Shown piece after piece: positions 32,493 to 43,879 of a DNA stretch of 64,000 nucleotides. The notes under the pieces are model-generated. The model did no database searches and had not been told where the DNA came from. It was given only the letters and a program-made list of their open reading frames with translations. The first letter of the stretch is position 1, and the number at the start of each line of letters is the position of its first letter. A program made the position numbers and the translations under genes. Origin of the DNA: Phyto melanocephala (taxonomy: Eukaryota; Arthropoda; Insecta; Diptera; Rhinophoridae). The stretch lies in the NCBI GenBank assembly GCA_941918925.1, contig OW799237.1, positions 73,357,126-73,421,125 on the forward strand, read 5' to 3'.

Positions 32493-33222
32493 ATATTCTT
32501 TTCTTAAAAAATTTTTGTAAAGCTCTAATAAAATGTCTTTGGTTGAAGAAACAAGATATATTATTTGAGAGGACTCACTTTGAAAATTTTTGTTAAATTT
32601 GTTCATAGTTTTCAAAATATAAGTTAGAAATTTTAAATATGTTTTGTTTGCAGGCGACAAAGAGTCTAGAATAACACGAATTTTTTTTAAATTAGAAGCA
32701 CATTTTTTTTTAAATTGTGCCCGGATAAAATAGTGCTGCAGAACCGACCACTGCTCCAGAATTCTTATTGCAACAGATTTAAATGATAGCCATCTAGTAT
32801 CACTTAGGCTTAGTATTTTATGTTAAGGTACATCAAAAATACCTTGCAGCTCCTTCAAATCGTGTTGTCTTTTTGCACTCTTAAAATACTTTAAAAACTT
32901 TCTAAGTAACTGTTCAACGTAATTTGGAATGCAAGATAATGATGCATTGTTCACTAGATTTATAGAATGGCACACACAGCCGATATGAAATTAATGCGGA
33001 ATCTTTTTCTTTAATATTGTTGCTACACCATTTATTTTCCCCACCATTGTAGATGCGTTGTCTGTAGCAAGGCCTATTAAATTTTTTAGTGGAATTTGAT
33101 TTTCTTTTAGTGATGACAATATGGAGTTACAAATTCCTTCTCCAGAACCATCGCTTTGCTGCACTAACCGAAAGAAGCTATCAACAGTGTTTCCTTTGCA
33201 ACAGCTCGCCTACAAAGTTGAT
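32493..33222 (-). pseudogene. hAT transposase central-region relic
   Basis: From right to left on the minus strand: VQQSDGSGEGICNSIL, LKNLIGLATDNASTMVGKIN (with the catalytic-type D of the TDNA block), IGCVCHSINLVNNA, NYVEQLLRKFLKYFKSAKRQ, LSLSDTRWLSFKSVAIRILE and then LDSLSPANKTYLKFL. The C-x2-C/H-x-L and TRWLS blocks are hallmarks of hAT transposases. At least two stops break it. Confidence 0.78.
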
Positions 33223-34056
33223 GTTAGTAAAAGATAAATTTGACTACAGTGAGCAGTGAAGTGACTTTTTAATATTTTTCATTATTACAACCTCCTTGTT
33301 ACAAAGTTTTTTTTTTATTTTATATAACGGTATTTTATAATAATGCCACTGAATTTGTGTTAACTTAAAATGCAGTTAAACCATAAAACAAACTAGTTCA
33401 TACCTATATATGTATCTCTGTCATGGGTATAAGAAAGAATTATATTTTATGTATTCGACCGGTTAACCGGTTTTTTCTTTAATTCTGAATTTCAAACTAT
33501 TTGAAAACCGGTTTCTTAAAAATGTCGAATAATCGAACTCCCTACTAAACACGCATGATAAGCAAAAGATTTCATATGAAATTGCTTACATATATATTAA
33601 AACAGTGTAATGAATATGTATTAAAGTTAGGTGTTTTAACAAAACAAAAGTATCTTTCCATTTCGTAAAAAGTATCTAAAAAGTGGCACGATTTATAAAA
33701 AGTATCACATTTGGGGGCATTTTGACAAAGTGGCACAATAGTATCCAAGCATTTGAAAAAGTGGCATAATGCTACTTTAGTGGCCCTAACGGTAACGCTG
33801 GTTCGGTAACATTCGACAAAGTTCTCGTATGTACATTATAGTACATTCGAAACCCGTTACATTTAAATTAAGACGTTAAGTAATATGCAGGAATAATAGA
33901 AGTGCCTAAAAGTATGCTACACATAATAACAAACATCATGTTCGAACAACCAGCGAAATAAACTAATCCAAATAAAACTACAGTAACTTAAACTGCTACA
34001 ACTAAAATAAATTATAATTTAAATTAAGCTACTTAAAAATAAATCTGTAACAATAT

Positions 34057-34957
34057 TATTACTTATAGCTAAAGTATGATAAACATAATGAGAATTATAA
34101 AAACATACTTGAAATATTATAGCGTATGTTTATCTAAGCAAATGTCTCAAAAATATAAGTTTGTTTTTCATTTGAGAGAAAGAAGAAGAGGAAATTAATT
34201 CTTATTTTAATAAATAGTCTTTTACTTGTTTTTGTAAAACAATCAAGTTTTGTACTTGTTTTATAAAAACTAGAAATAAACCTTACCTGAATTTTTAAGC
34301 ACGATTTTGGCTTAAGTTATGAATTTAATTCCTGGATTTAGAATTTAATTTTTTTTCTATGTACGAGCCCAGACAAAAGTGATTTTTTAAAGGCCAGTAT
34401 GTTAAGTGCATTCGTTACACATCTTAATATTCACTCTATATTAAAAATTATTACGACACGCCCACCTTCTAAACAGAAGTTAAATTTTTCTAAAATTTAT
34501 ATATATTTTTTTTTTTGGCTACTTTAACGCCCAACCTTTTCTAACACCAAACTAGTCAACTATTTAAAGAAATTATAACAAAATTAATTACTAATATCAT
34601 TACCAAGAGGCCAGTATTTCGTAGATAAAACTAAAGACGATGCTAATGACCCCTTAATACTATGTAATGTATGCAATAATGGCACCCTATTTACTCAATT
34701 TAAAAAGTTATCGTTGGATATAGTTTACACATACAACAAGTGTGCTCATGAAAAAACAGAAATTTGTCAAATACACTTGTATCTGGTAACCAACATTACA
34801 TACTCAAATACAACAATCTGTGGAATCGACATCATTATTGAATTGTGGAACATCATCATTTACATTGTCCCAATAAAACGACAGACGCAAAAAGATTAAT
34901 TGTTTTTGGCAAGGCGTATTTGCTTTGCCTTTTAAGTTCAATTCTGTAAAACAATGT
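34057..34957. other. AT-rich DNA with possible HINE-A scrap
   Basis: Bases 34440-34545 contain CGACACGCCCACC and CTACTTTAACGCCCAAC, which resemble internal HINE-A blocks. The remainder is unassigned. Confidence 0.35.
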
Positions 34958-35655
34958 AAACAAGTAACAGTGCTATATTCGGCCGTGCCGAATCTTATAT
35001 ACCCTTCACAACGTGTAGTCATGCAATAAAAATTGTTTGTATCACCATTCATCTCATATAAAATACGTATGTACAAATTACAAAAAAAAATATATTAAAA
35101 ATAATAAAAAAAAAATAATAAAAAAAATTACAAAAAGATATTAGAAAAAAAAATTTAAAAAATTGTTTAAAATTTCTTCTAAAAAATTAAAAAAAAAATA
35201 AGAAAAATATAAAAAAAAAATAATAAAATATAAATAATATTATAAATAAAATAAAATTTTTTTGGCTCAGCTGGAATTCGATGCCACGTTTACTTTACCC
35301 AGTATGTATGTAGGTTGCTGTTGTAATTGTGAAAAAAAACGAGGTGGTCGTGGTTTTTTGCTCATATCTTAGAAAGTTATGGGGCGATTGTGCTGAATTT
35401 CAATAGTGATTCGTTCCTGGATATTTCCAAGAGATTGATACCATATAAAGATCTGAGGAACATATAGTTGCTTCTAAAAGTTGATTTCAACCAACACATG
35501 GACAGACGGGCAGACGGTCAGGGCTTAATCGACTCCTCTATTCATAAGCTTTCAGAAAATATATACTTTATGGGGTCGGAAATGAAAATTGTAGAAATTA
35601 CAAACGGAATGACAAACCTATATATACCCTTTTTCACTGTGTGAAGGGTATAAAA
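34958..35655 (-). mobile_element. HINE-B copy 3
   Basis: It is nearly the same structure as 9343-10108: the left end CAAGTAACAGTGCTATATTC with the TTCGGCCGTGCCGAA hairpin, an A-rich centre, and the right end ACCCTTTTTCACTGTGTGAA then GGGTATAAAAA. The GACAGACGG array is short here (two units near 35500), so copies differ in array length. Confidence 0.8.
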
Positions 35656-37196
35656 AGGATTTATTACGTTAATTTTTAAAGTTTGTTTTTTTGCTTTTCT
35701 AGTAATTTTAAAAATATAAAAAAAACTCCATTGTCAAATGTTGGCAATCTGCAATCTGCAATCCGATTTGTTGATACCAACTCGAGTCTTACTAACTCTC
35801 TTAAAATATTTAAAAATTCGAAAAAAATCGTTTTATCAAAGATCGACAAAAATGGTTTTTACAATGATTCTTCTCTAAAATATATAACAAAGGATTTGTT
35901 GCCATTAAAATCAATAAATCTTTTTTGACAACATTATGCTAAATTTGTTGTAGTTTATTCAGTGTTATGTAATTTGGAGAATTTTGTCTCAATATGTCGT
36001 ATTGTTATATGTTAATAGTATACATTATCTTGGACTCAAAAATGTAACATAATAACGACATAAGGATTTCAAAAACAAGTAAGAGTGGCCGTGCAGAATT
36101 TAATAACACCCTCCTCCAATATGTACATAATAGTGTTGTCTAGATTAAGGATTTTATTTCATACGACATTTTTTGCTTTATTATTTCCAACACCAGTTTT
36201 GATTTTGAATCTTTACATATTATAGTTAACTAAACAAGTCATCTTATTTAACCCCTTGTCTGGTCAGACCTTTTTTAGTTAAATACGATATTTTAACATA
36301 TTTATGACTTAGCTAGAGACTTGAAATTTTAGCATCTCCCAAAAGTTTAGTTGACTAAAAATACTTAAAAATAAAATAAAATATTGAAGAAAAATTTTTT
36401 CCAATATATTACTGCGCACATCACATTTATAAGACATATGGTCTGACGAGGCCCATATATATTTTTAATGAAAATGCTGTATTATTAAATTTGGTTGGCA
36501 ATTTTTAAGCTTTTTTTTTTTGTTCAACTATTTTTATTTTTGTTGAGGAACGATGCTGGAGAAGATTTTTTTTGTAAATTTTCAAATATTAAATAACGAA
36601 TGGACAACATTCATTTACCCAAACAATTTAGTACTATTCAGTTGTCTAATCGTTTTTAAGAAGACCAATAAATATTAGTTTTAATAAAATATTTTTTTTT
36701 AATAATTTAATTAGATTATTAATTTTTATTTTGACTAATTAAGATTGCATCAGTGGCTACAAATAAGGGCGGTGCTGATACTCTGGGAAAGAAATAATTC
36801 TTTTTCGAATTAATAATGTATCAAACTTATTGGGTCTGCAAAGACTCATGTGTTACGACTGTTAAAATTAAGACATGAGTTAGAAGAAGGGTTAATGCCC
36901 ATATTGATATGTTTTAAAAATCAAAATCTTTAGGATGGCATTTTCGATTTTAACCTTTTGAATAGTTTACCGTTTACTAGTCAAGTGCTTTTATCTGAAA
37001 CCAATGTTGCGAGGGTTAAATGGGGAGCAAATCCGTACTTACTTTATTTAAACCATATATCCGCCATTTTGCTGAGTAAGCCATCTTAGATTTTAAACCA
37101 TTCTATAGTTTACTGTATTTTACTAGTCATGCTTCTATCACAGTTATTTTCAAACCGATTTGCAAGTTTTTTTTAGCAGTAAGCCATGGCTTTTAA
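35656..37196. other. AT-rich intergenic DNA
   Basis: An 81-codon frame at 35683-35928 is not recognised and has no supporting context. The rest is featureless to me. Confidence 0.4.
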
Positions 37197-37483
37197 TCTA
37201 TATATATCAAAATGGTGTAAAAAATGTATAGTAATTCATAAAATGAGAAGTAATTTGTAAGCGGAAGAAAATGTTGAAAAATCCCTCCGAAAAAGATGGA
37301 AAACTGGAAAAATCGAATATCGAGTTTTTGTATTCCTTAATGGCTTTTTTAATGAAGAAATATACAGTTCTCAGCCAAAATCCGATAGCTGGCGTTATAC
37401 GTTGACTTAGACTTGGCGCAATCTGACAAGTGTCATTTTGGTGCTTAAAATTGGGGCGAGGCGAAGTTCGCCGGGTTCGCTAG
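37197..37483 (+). mobile_element. Short nonautonomous Helitron (287 bp)
   Basis: It begins TCTATATATATCAAAATGGT and ends with the hairpin GGCGAAGTTCGCC (37460-37472), a 7-bp spacer and CTAG (37480-37483). The host bases are A before and T after. These are the canonical Helitron ends (5' TC, 3' hairpin plus CTRR, insertion between A and T). It has no coding capacity and needs a replicase from elsewhere. Confidence 0.8.
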
Positions 37484-37559
37484 TTTAGTATATTTAGCGT
37501 GTCCATTAATTTAAGAAATAACTTAGTGTTTTAGTAACTTAATATATAAGAAAAATATA

Positions 37560-37870
37560 TACATATATTTTTTCAAAATATTTTTGCCTATAACTTTGAT
37601 TGGTAACCGATTTTCCATATTATATTTATAAACAGCTTGTCTATAAATTGTCCTAGAGCTGAAAGATATTAATTTTGTGGTAAAAAATATGGGAAAAAAC
37701 AGAGGCAGTCATGTTTATTTGCTAATATCTCAGAATCATATGGGGCGATTGTACTGAATTCCAATAGCGATTCATTCTCAAATATTTCCAAAATATTGAT
37801 ATGACTTGAAGATCTGTGAAATATGTAAGGGCTTTTAAAACTTGATTTAAACTAATTTTGATGGTTGAGT
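37560..37870 (-). mobile_element. HINE-B fragment, reverse orientation
   Basis: It matches the reverse complement of about 57380-57660, sharing the CAGAGGCAGTCxTGTTTATTTGC-like block, CTCAGAATCATATGGGGCGAT and the ATTCCAATAGCGATTCATTC block. Neither terminus is present. Confidence 0.55.
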
Positions 37871-37892
37871 ATATTTGGTACCCAGCATTAGT

Positions 37893-39664
37893 TTTTTTTA
37901 TACCCTTCACCTGTGGTGCACAAGGGTATATATAGCTTTAACATTCCGTTTGTAATTTCTACAATTTTCATTTCCGACCCCATAAAGTATATATTTTCTG
38001 TAAGCTTATGAATAGAGGAGTCGATTAAGTCCTGACCGTCTGTCCGTGTGTTGGTTGAAATCAACTTTTAGAAGCAACAATATGTTCCTCAGATCTGTAT
38101 ATGGTATCAATCTCTTGGAAATATCCAGGATTGAATCGCTATTGAAATTCAGCATAATCGCCCCATAACTTTCTGAGATATGAGCAAAAAACCACGACCA
38201 CCTCGTTTTTTTCACAATTACAACAACAACCTACATGCATATTGGTTAAAGTAAACGTGGCATCGAATTCCAGCTGAGCCAAAAAAAATTTATTTTATTT
38301 TATTTTATTTAATATATTATTTATATTTTATTTTTTATTTTTTTTAAATTTTTTTAAAAATTTTTTTAAACTATTATTTAAATTTTTAATCAGGCTTCAG
38401 TTCATATTAATATTCTTTATTTTTACAAAGAATTTTAATTGTGATAAATGAAAGAATAAATCTTGAAAAATTATATTTTTACCGACACTAGCCGAGTGGA
38501 ATGCATTTTCGAAACTAGCTACGATTTCATCATCAGCACTCTCACGGGACTTATGTTAATTGAATTCGGTAACTAATTTTTAGTTTTTCCTATTTTATAT
38601 ATTTTTTACCACAATGAGTTAGATTGAAATTTTAATCAAACAGCATCCCTTTTTACTTTTGTTTGTTATTATCTTTCATTTATCACTATTTTTGTCCTGC
38701 TCTAGCCACCAGTTAGGTAGCGATAACTTTTTTTTTGTATTTTTTTTTTTATTATTTTTTTTTATTTTTAATATATTTTTTTTGTAATTTTTTTTTTTTT
38801 TTTTGGTATGTTTTTTACATGTATGTACGTATTTCATATGAGATGAATGGTGATATGTACAAACAATTGTTATTGCATGACTGCACGTTCACGCAAAGAA
38901 AAACCATGGTTACGACATGATCACAACGGTCATATTATTTTTTCTAAAACAATATTTGGTTGTCGAAAACAAGTAATAGTTATTTTTGTTTCATTTCATC
39001 ATATATTTTGTTACGATAATCAAGCATTTGTTTGAATTGTATCATTTAATAATTACTTTTCGTAAAAATTTTAAAATGGTTATCATTTAAAAATAGTATG
39101 ATTTAAAAAAATTAATTTGACAAAAATAACATAATATTCAAAAGCATTATAAATTAAAAATAATCATTAAATAATAAGTAAGACAACAGTATGATTACAA
39201 ATTAATCAAGCTATGATTTTTTATTAACAATAATTTGATTTCAATTGTTCTTCTTCTTGCTGAATAAATTTTTATTATTTTAAAAGTTTGAGATGTCAAA
39301 AAAAGAAACAAAAATTTTGAAAAATTAAAGAAAATTTAAAAATAAACGAGAAAATTTAAAAAAATATTAGTAAAAAATTGCAAATAAATTGGTGAGTACA
39401 AGCAATATGTGTATGTTACAGCAAAAGACAATAATTTGCCGTAAAAAAGCAAAGATTGTCGATTTCAATTGTAGTCATATATATGATTATTGAATGATAC
39501 TTTAATTAAACGTAATAATGATAACTGGTAACCATTATATGTTTTAACCATAATCATACAATTCAATCATAGTATGTTGCTCTTCGATTATGGTTACCAC
39601 AACCATATTTTTGCTTTGCGTGTTGTGAAGGGTATATAAGATTCGGCACGGCCTTACTTGTTTT
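37893..39664 (+). mobile_element. HINE-B long-form copy 4
   Basis: The 5' end is TATACCCTTCACCTGTGGTG, then GCACAAGGGTATATA. The core includes GACCGTCTGTCCGTGTG. The 3' end is GTTGTGAAGGGTATATAAGA, then TTCGGCACGGCC and TTACTTGTTTT; the hairpin has lost its second arm. Bases 38380-38730 are an insertion (Penelope-like). The 38730-39620 body matches 13200-15165. Confidence 0.72.
38385..38727 (-). mobile_element. Probable Penelope-like 3' fragment
   Basis: On the minus strand it contains GTGCTGATGATGAAATCGTA, then GCTAGTTTCGAAAATGCATT. This is the type of sequence found near Penelope 3' ends. It interrupts HINE-B copy 4. No coding part is present, so the call is tentative. Confidence 0.42.
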
Positions 39665-40955
39665 TTTTTTCTTTTTATATATAAGTATTACCATTTGAGA
39701 CGTTATATAGCAACTCTACTTTCTATAAAATATATTGAATTTTTTTTTAAAGTTTGGCAAAATTTATTTTAATGCACAGAAACTATAATTTGATCAGTCT
39801 TAACTCTATAGTATTTGCTTCGAAATATGAAATTATTTGTCTGAGAGACAGAGCATGTATCTTGCTGGTTCGGACTTAGTAGCTGATACAAAGAATTTTG
39901 TACTTGAGCATTGGCTTAACTAGACCATTCTAAGTGGTTCATTGCACCCAAAAATTTTAAAAATTAACTATCTAAATTCAATATACATATAAAATTAACT
40001 CAATAATTTTGAAAAAAATAGCTTTTGCCACCTCCAGAGAACATTTGCTAAAAAATTTAGGTTTTGAAAAATTTTAAAATTTTATTTAACAAGCCAGCGA
40101 TTTTCCACTTTCATGTTTGTTTAAACTTAAATTCATTAATAAACACTTATATTTTTCATTTTCAGTTTGTTTAATCAATATGCTTTCATTTGATTAAATT
40201 ATACTTCTTTTAATTAAAAAAATATTTAATTATTTTTTCATGTCAATGATACTTGTCTCACATTATCAACCATTATGATATTTTCGCCTTCACATAACTA
40301 ATGACAGCAACAATATGACACAAAGACTAGATAGATTGCATAGATTGATTATTTTTAAAAGTCAATTGTTTAAAAGTCAATTGTTCTCGTACAAGTTGTT
40401 ATTCTATGAAAGCTGTATTGTCAATAAGTTTGTTTAATGTTCACTGAATCTACAGCAAATTTAATTTACATTTCAGTGTGTCATATAAAATGTTTTGAAA
40501 TAAATACATAATAATTTGTTTTCATAAAACATTTGATAGTAGCATTTACATATGAACATGTTGGTTTATGCACTTGCATGCAAGTTGTTTTCATTTTTCA
40601 TTATTATTTCTATGTGTGTTTTTTGAGAATAATTTTGCATTTTTTAAAGCACTTGTAATTGAACATAAAATGAAAGAAAAAACTCTATGGAGCACTTTAT
40701 TCAATGTGCTGATAAACAAAACAACATTAAGGATATTTGGGAGACCTGTATGTAAATAGTTTTAACCACAGAAACGGATATTTTTTAAATAAATAAATAA
40801 ATTCAATTGTTTTAGCGTCTACATTTGATTGCACTATAAGTCAAAGGTTGTTGCTGTATGATTAAGTCTATTGTTATTTTGCCTTGTATCGATTTTGTTA
40901 ATCGGTTGTTGTTCTAGCTAAATAGATGTCTGATCGGCTGTAAGAAGTCCTAAGC
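39665..40955. other. AT-rich intergenic DNA
   Basis: No gene or element recognised. Confidence 0.4.
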
Positions 40956-41262
40956 TCTTCTGGGTGGCATCTGTCGTTCATAGAAGCAACGCCCTCCGTG
41001 TATTTTATGGGAAACATTGCTAGTCTTTGATTCTTAATTTTTTTTTCCCCAGGGTATGGCGACTGTCTGGCCTTTTACCATGATGTTATCCTCTTTCTCC
41101 CGATAAGAAGGTTAGAAGGCCTCTTGTATCATTTGTACAAAGGAGGTTAAGTTAAAACTCAAAATATATTTTGAAAAATTTTCCGTCCTTTCCGAGGATC
41201 GTACTTGGGGTATTTTATGGGCAAACGCTTTAACTACTATAACACGCCACCACCCAGGCATG
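40930..41262 (-). mobile_element. Decayed tRNA-derived SINE
   Basis: On the minus strand it starts GTGGCGTGTTATAGTAGTTA (box-A-like), with a box-B-like AGTACGATCCT about 45 bases further. An unrelated body of about 270 bp follows. The spacing of the two boxes is that of tRNA-like heads. Boundaries and target duplications could not be fixed. Confidence 0.48.
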
Positions 41263-41469
41263 CCTCTGCGACGATTCGCAAAAATTTTGAACAAATCGGG
41301 TACAGCTAATTCGCAAAGTTATCGGCAACAATTATTTTAAAACATATTTTAAATATATCAAGTAAATATACTTACTAAATATTTAGACACAACAAAGACA
41401 TCCAATTAACAGCCGTTGTCTCAAAAATTATTACTAACGAATCGGTTCGAAACAAACTGAGATATAAGC

Positions 41470-42125
41470 ATTATACTGCTGCTTTAGTATTTTCCTAAAA
41501 TTGTAAAACGAAAATCGAATTCTTTTCTGCTCTCGACCAAGGGAGTCTACGTGAGTATCAGATGAAAAAGCTTGACTCATTGGCGCAACTACAAAGTTTA
41601 TCAAGTGATGGCAAAATCTTTAAAATTTTCGCTGTAGTGAGGAGAGTTTGGATAAACTTAAGCTGAGTTAATTTTATACGTATATTAAATGACAATAGTA
41701 AATTATTTCGAAATCCGGGAGGAATTTTCATTGCACCACCCAAAATGCTCTAGTTGCGTCCATGGCTTAACAAGAAATTCATAATACACTATAAAAAGTG
41801 TAAAATTCATGAAAAGTTTACACCTTTCAACCCCCTCAATAGTGGCATCAAATGACAGACCTTGACGAGTAGAAGGCGTCCTAAAAAACGCCTGATATAT
41901 GGGTCAAATATAGTAATAATATACACCTTTGTCCCCTCCCAATATAAGTATCAAACGAAAAAACATGACCAGTAGAATTCAGCTATGGAAAAGTTTAAAC
42001 TCAAAATGGTGCTTTAAAGAAAATTGCAGATAAATGGGTAAAATGAATGTAGTAATTATGGATTGGTCTTCTTCAACCCCTACAATATTGTTATCAAAGA
42101 ACTTGACCACTACAATATATTTAGT
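41470..42125 (+). mobile_element. HINE-B internal fragment
   Basis: It shares with 28620-28860 and 57700-58090 the series TTTTCCTAAAATTGTAAAACGAAAATCG, AGTATCAGATGAAAAAGCTTGAC, CCCCTCAATAGTGGCATCAAATGA and a further two CCCCT-x-AATAT-x-TATCAAA-x-GAC units. No termini are present. Confidence 0.5.
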
Positions 42126-42134
42126 AAACAATAA

Positions 42135-42290
42135 GATTGTTAGCGTCTGTCATGTGTAAACCGTACCATGTAATTTGCTCTGTGTGTTTTCACACTTACA
42201 GAGTGCGGTGAGTCGTCGCTGAGTCAACGCCGTTAAAAGGTTTGATCAACTCAGGCATTCTTTCGTAAAACATAAATCAAGACAGGCGCC
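42135..42290 (+). repeat. Diverged BEL-type LTR fragment in opposite orientation
   Basis: The reverse complement of this stretch has, in order, GTTTTACGA, GAATG, TGAGT, CTTTTAACGGCGTT, CGACGACTCACCGCACT, and ends near GACAGACGCTAAC. The BEL LTR here has GTTTTACGA, GAATG, TGAGTCGG, CTTTAAACGGCGTT, GCGCCGACTCACCGCACT in the same order. The element sense is therefore + here and - at 1-7370. It is a relative, not a copy. Confidence 0.5.
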
Positions 42291-42310
42291 ACTTGAGTCA
42301 CATTAAGATA

Positions 42311-42834
42311 AAGGGTCCGCCAAATAACTTTTTTTTTTAAAAGCTGTAAAAAAGTGTAGTTTTGGCTGTGCGGCACGTAGCGCCGTCCTGTTGAAACCAA
42401 ATGTTGCCAATATCCTCCTCTTCAATTTTTGTGAACAAAAATTCGTTCAACATGGCCCGATAACGATCGCCATTGACAACGGCCAATCCTTGCCCCTTTT
42501 TGGAAGAAAAATTACCCAATTATGCCTCTGGACCAAAATCCGCACCAAACAGTGACTCGTTTTGGGTGTATCGGCTTTTCAATGTATGCGTGCGGGTTTT
42601 CTGTGCCCCAAATGTGACAATTTTGCTTGCTTACATACCCGCCAAGATCAAAATGAGCTTCATCTGAAAATATGACTTTTTTGGTAAAATCGGCCAAAGT
42701 AATGTCGCAATACACAACCATATTCGTTCAGCGGAAGGATAAAACTAATTATCTGTCAAATCAGACATGAGCTAAGTGTTACCATTCACGAAATAAGCAC
42801 TAGTTGAAAAAAAACTATTAGATGGCGGACCCTT
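42311..42834 (-). mobile_element. Internally deleted mariner element (524 bp)
   Basis: It has TA on both sides (42309-42310 and 42835-42836) and inverted ends AAGGGTCCGCCA followed by AATAACTTTTT/TCTAATAGTTTT. The minus strand keeps two transposase blocks: IFSDEAHFDLGGYVSKQNC (about 42660, first catalytic Asp) with PKRVTVWCGFW (42570), and GNIWFQQDGATCRTAKTTL (42380, second catalytic Asp). A frameshift separates them. The DNA-binding N-terminus and the third catalytic residue are deleted, so it is nonautonomous. Confidence 0.85.
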
Positions 42835-43440
42835 TATTTAAAGTAAAAAATTAATTAAATTAAATAGAAAATAAAGAAAAGTTAAATAAAATTTAAAAAG
42901 TTAAGTGTTTCTTTAATAAAGAAAGGACCACTGAGCAACAGGTTGTATTTAATAGCGAGAATATAGCGAGTTTGTTGAACTTGATATTTACTTATGTATG
43001 TCTACTGTACAACTACCCAGCAAATTATTTTTTAAATTGTGTGATAGGTTGTCACTAATTCATACATAACATAGTAATTAGGGGTCGTTGCCAACATCAT
43101 TATTTTAAAATACAGAGTGATGGCTTGTTGGTAATGACCTTACGGTATAGGGAGTCATTTCAGATTGTTATTGTTGTAATCTTTATTTCATTGATTATGG
43201 AAAACGGCGAGATAAATTTTTTAAAAAATTTTTTTGTAGGTAAATGAATATGTTATCTTACGTTTGATATACATTTCATATCGGTTGATATCTTCCTAAT
43301 ATTTAAATTTCTCAAATGAAAATTGCTTAAACACATACACTCAAACATATGTGTGATGTTTGGTTGAGTGTTTGAGTTTGTAGCGTGAACACAAACTATG
43401 CTGCTGTTTCAGTGTGGACACAAACCTTCGGCTGTTGTTT
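42835..43440. other. AT-rich DNA, no gene seen
   Basis: No element recognised. Confidence 0.4.
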
Positions 43441-43444
43441 TAAA

Positions 43445-43785
43445 TTGGTACTGTCTATTTTCATCCAAATGTTTCTCAAGTAGACAAGGAAATGATTCTG
43501 TATAGAACATTAATGAAATATTCCCCTTTAACTACTCAAATCAACAGAGACTTTCCCGTTGATACAGATGTCAGTATGCTTATTGGTGGTGATTTTAACA
43601 CAGATTTAACTTCAAATACCAGATTGGCGAAATATATGTGCGATACATCTAATTTGGATTATATTCGAAACGATGCTCCCGCAACTATTGATAACACAAC
43701 CATTGACTAAGTTTTTGCGAGAAATTTGAATGTTAATTTAAAAACATACTTATCTCCTATTTTTCCTACCATAAGCTTATGTATA
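43445..43785 (+). pseudogene. Endonuclease (EEP-type) C-terminal relic, LINE or Helentron
   Basis: The + frame reads YFHPNVS, then MLIGGDFNTDLTSN (43575-43615) with the GDFN motif of apurinic-type endonucleases. DNAPATIDNTTID, a stop, VFARNLNVNL and a decayed TYLSPIFPT follow. EEP domains of this type occur in LINEs and as the C-terminal endonuclease of autonomous Helentrons. The VFARNL ending resembles the Helentron type as I remember it, but the assignment is inference. Confidence 0.55.
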
Positions 43786-43879
43786 TTATCAAAAGTAACT
43801 ATCAAATAAATAAATTCATTTGCTTATATTATTTATCATTTATTGTTATATATGTTTTCAGTCTTACCGGATGGCGTAT

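Larger units (their letters stand above)
31676..33800 (-). mobile_element. hAT element 2 (2125 bp)
   Basis: It has terminal inverted repeats CAGCGTTACCGTT and a perfect 8-bp target duplication GTTCGGTA (31668-31675 and 33801-33808). Subterminal repeats of GTATC, AAAGTGGCA and GGGG type occur at both ends. It contains a reverse-strand transposase relic (about 32493-33220), interrupted by a pogo-like terminus at 32418-32491. Confidence 0.9.
29858..34052. repeat. Solo LTR (about 528 bp) split by two hAT insertions
   Basis: It begins TGTTACGTTTATACCC at 29858 and ends CTGTAACA at 34052, flanked on both sides by ATAT (29854-29857 and 34053-34056). TG...CA ends and a 4-bp duplication fit a solo LTR of a Ty3/gypsy-like element. 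No primer-binding site follows at either edge. Removing the hAT elements (30126-31651 and 31676-33800) and one copy of each of their target duplications leaves about 528 bp. Confidence 0.65.

Noticed and set aside
34804..35076. 90-codon minus frame spanning a HINE-B border
   Set aside because: Part of it is HINE-B terminal sequence and the rest has no recognisable domain.
35683..35928. 81-codon + frame of mixed composition
   Set aside because: It looks slightly protein-like, but no motif, splice context or repeat copy supports it; left as unassigned.
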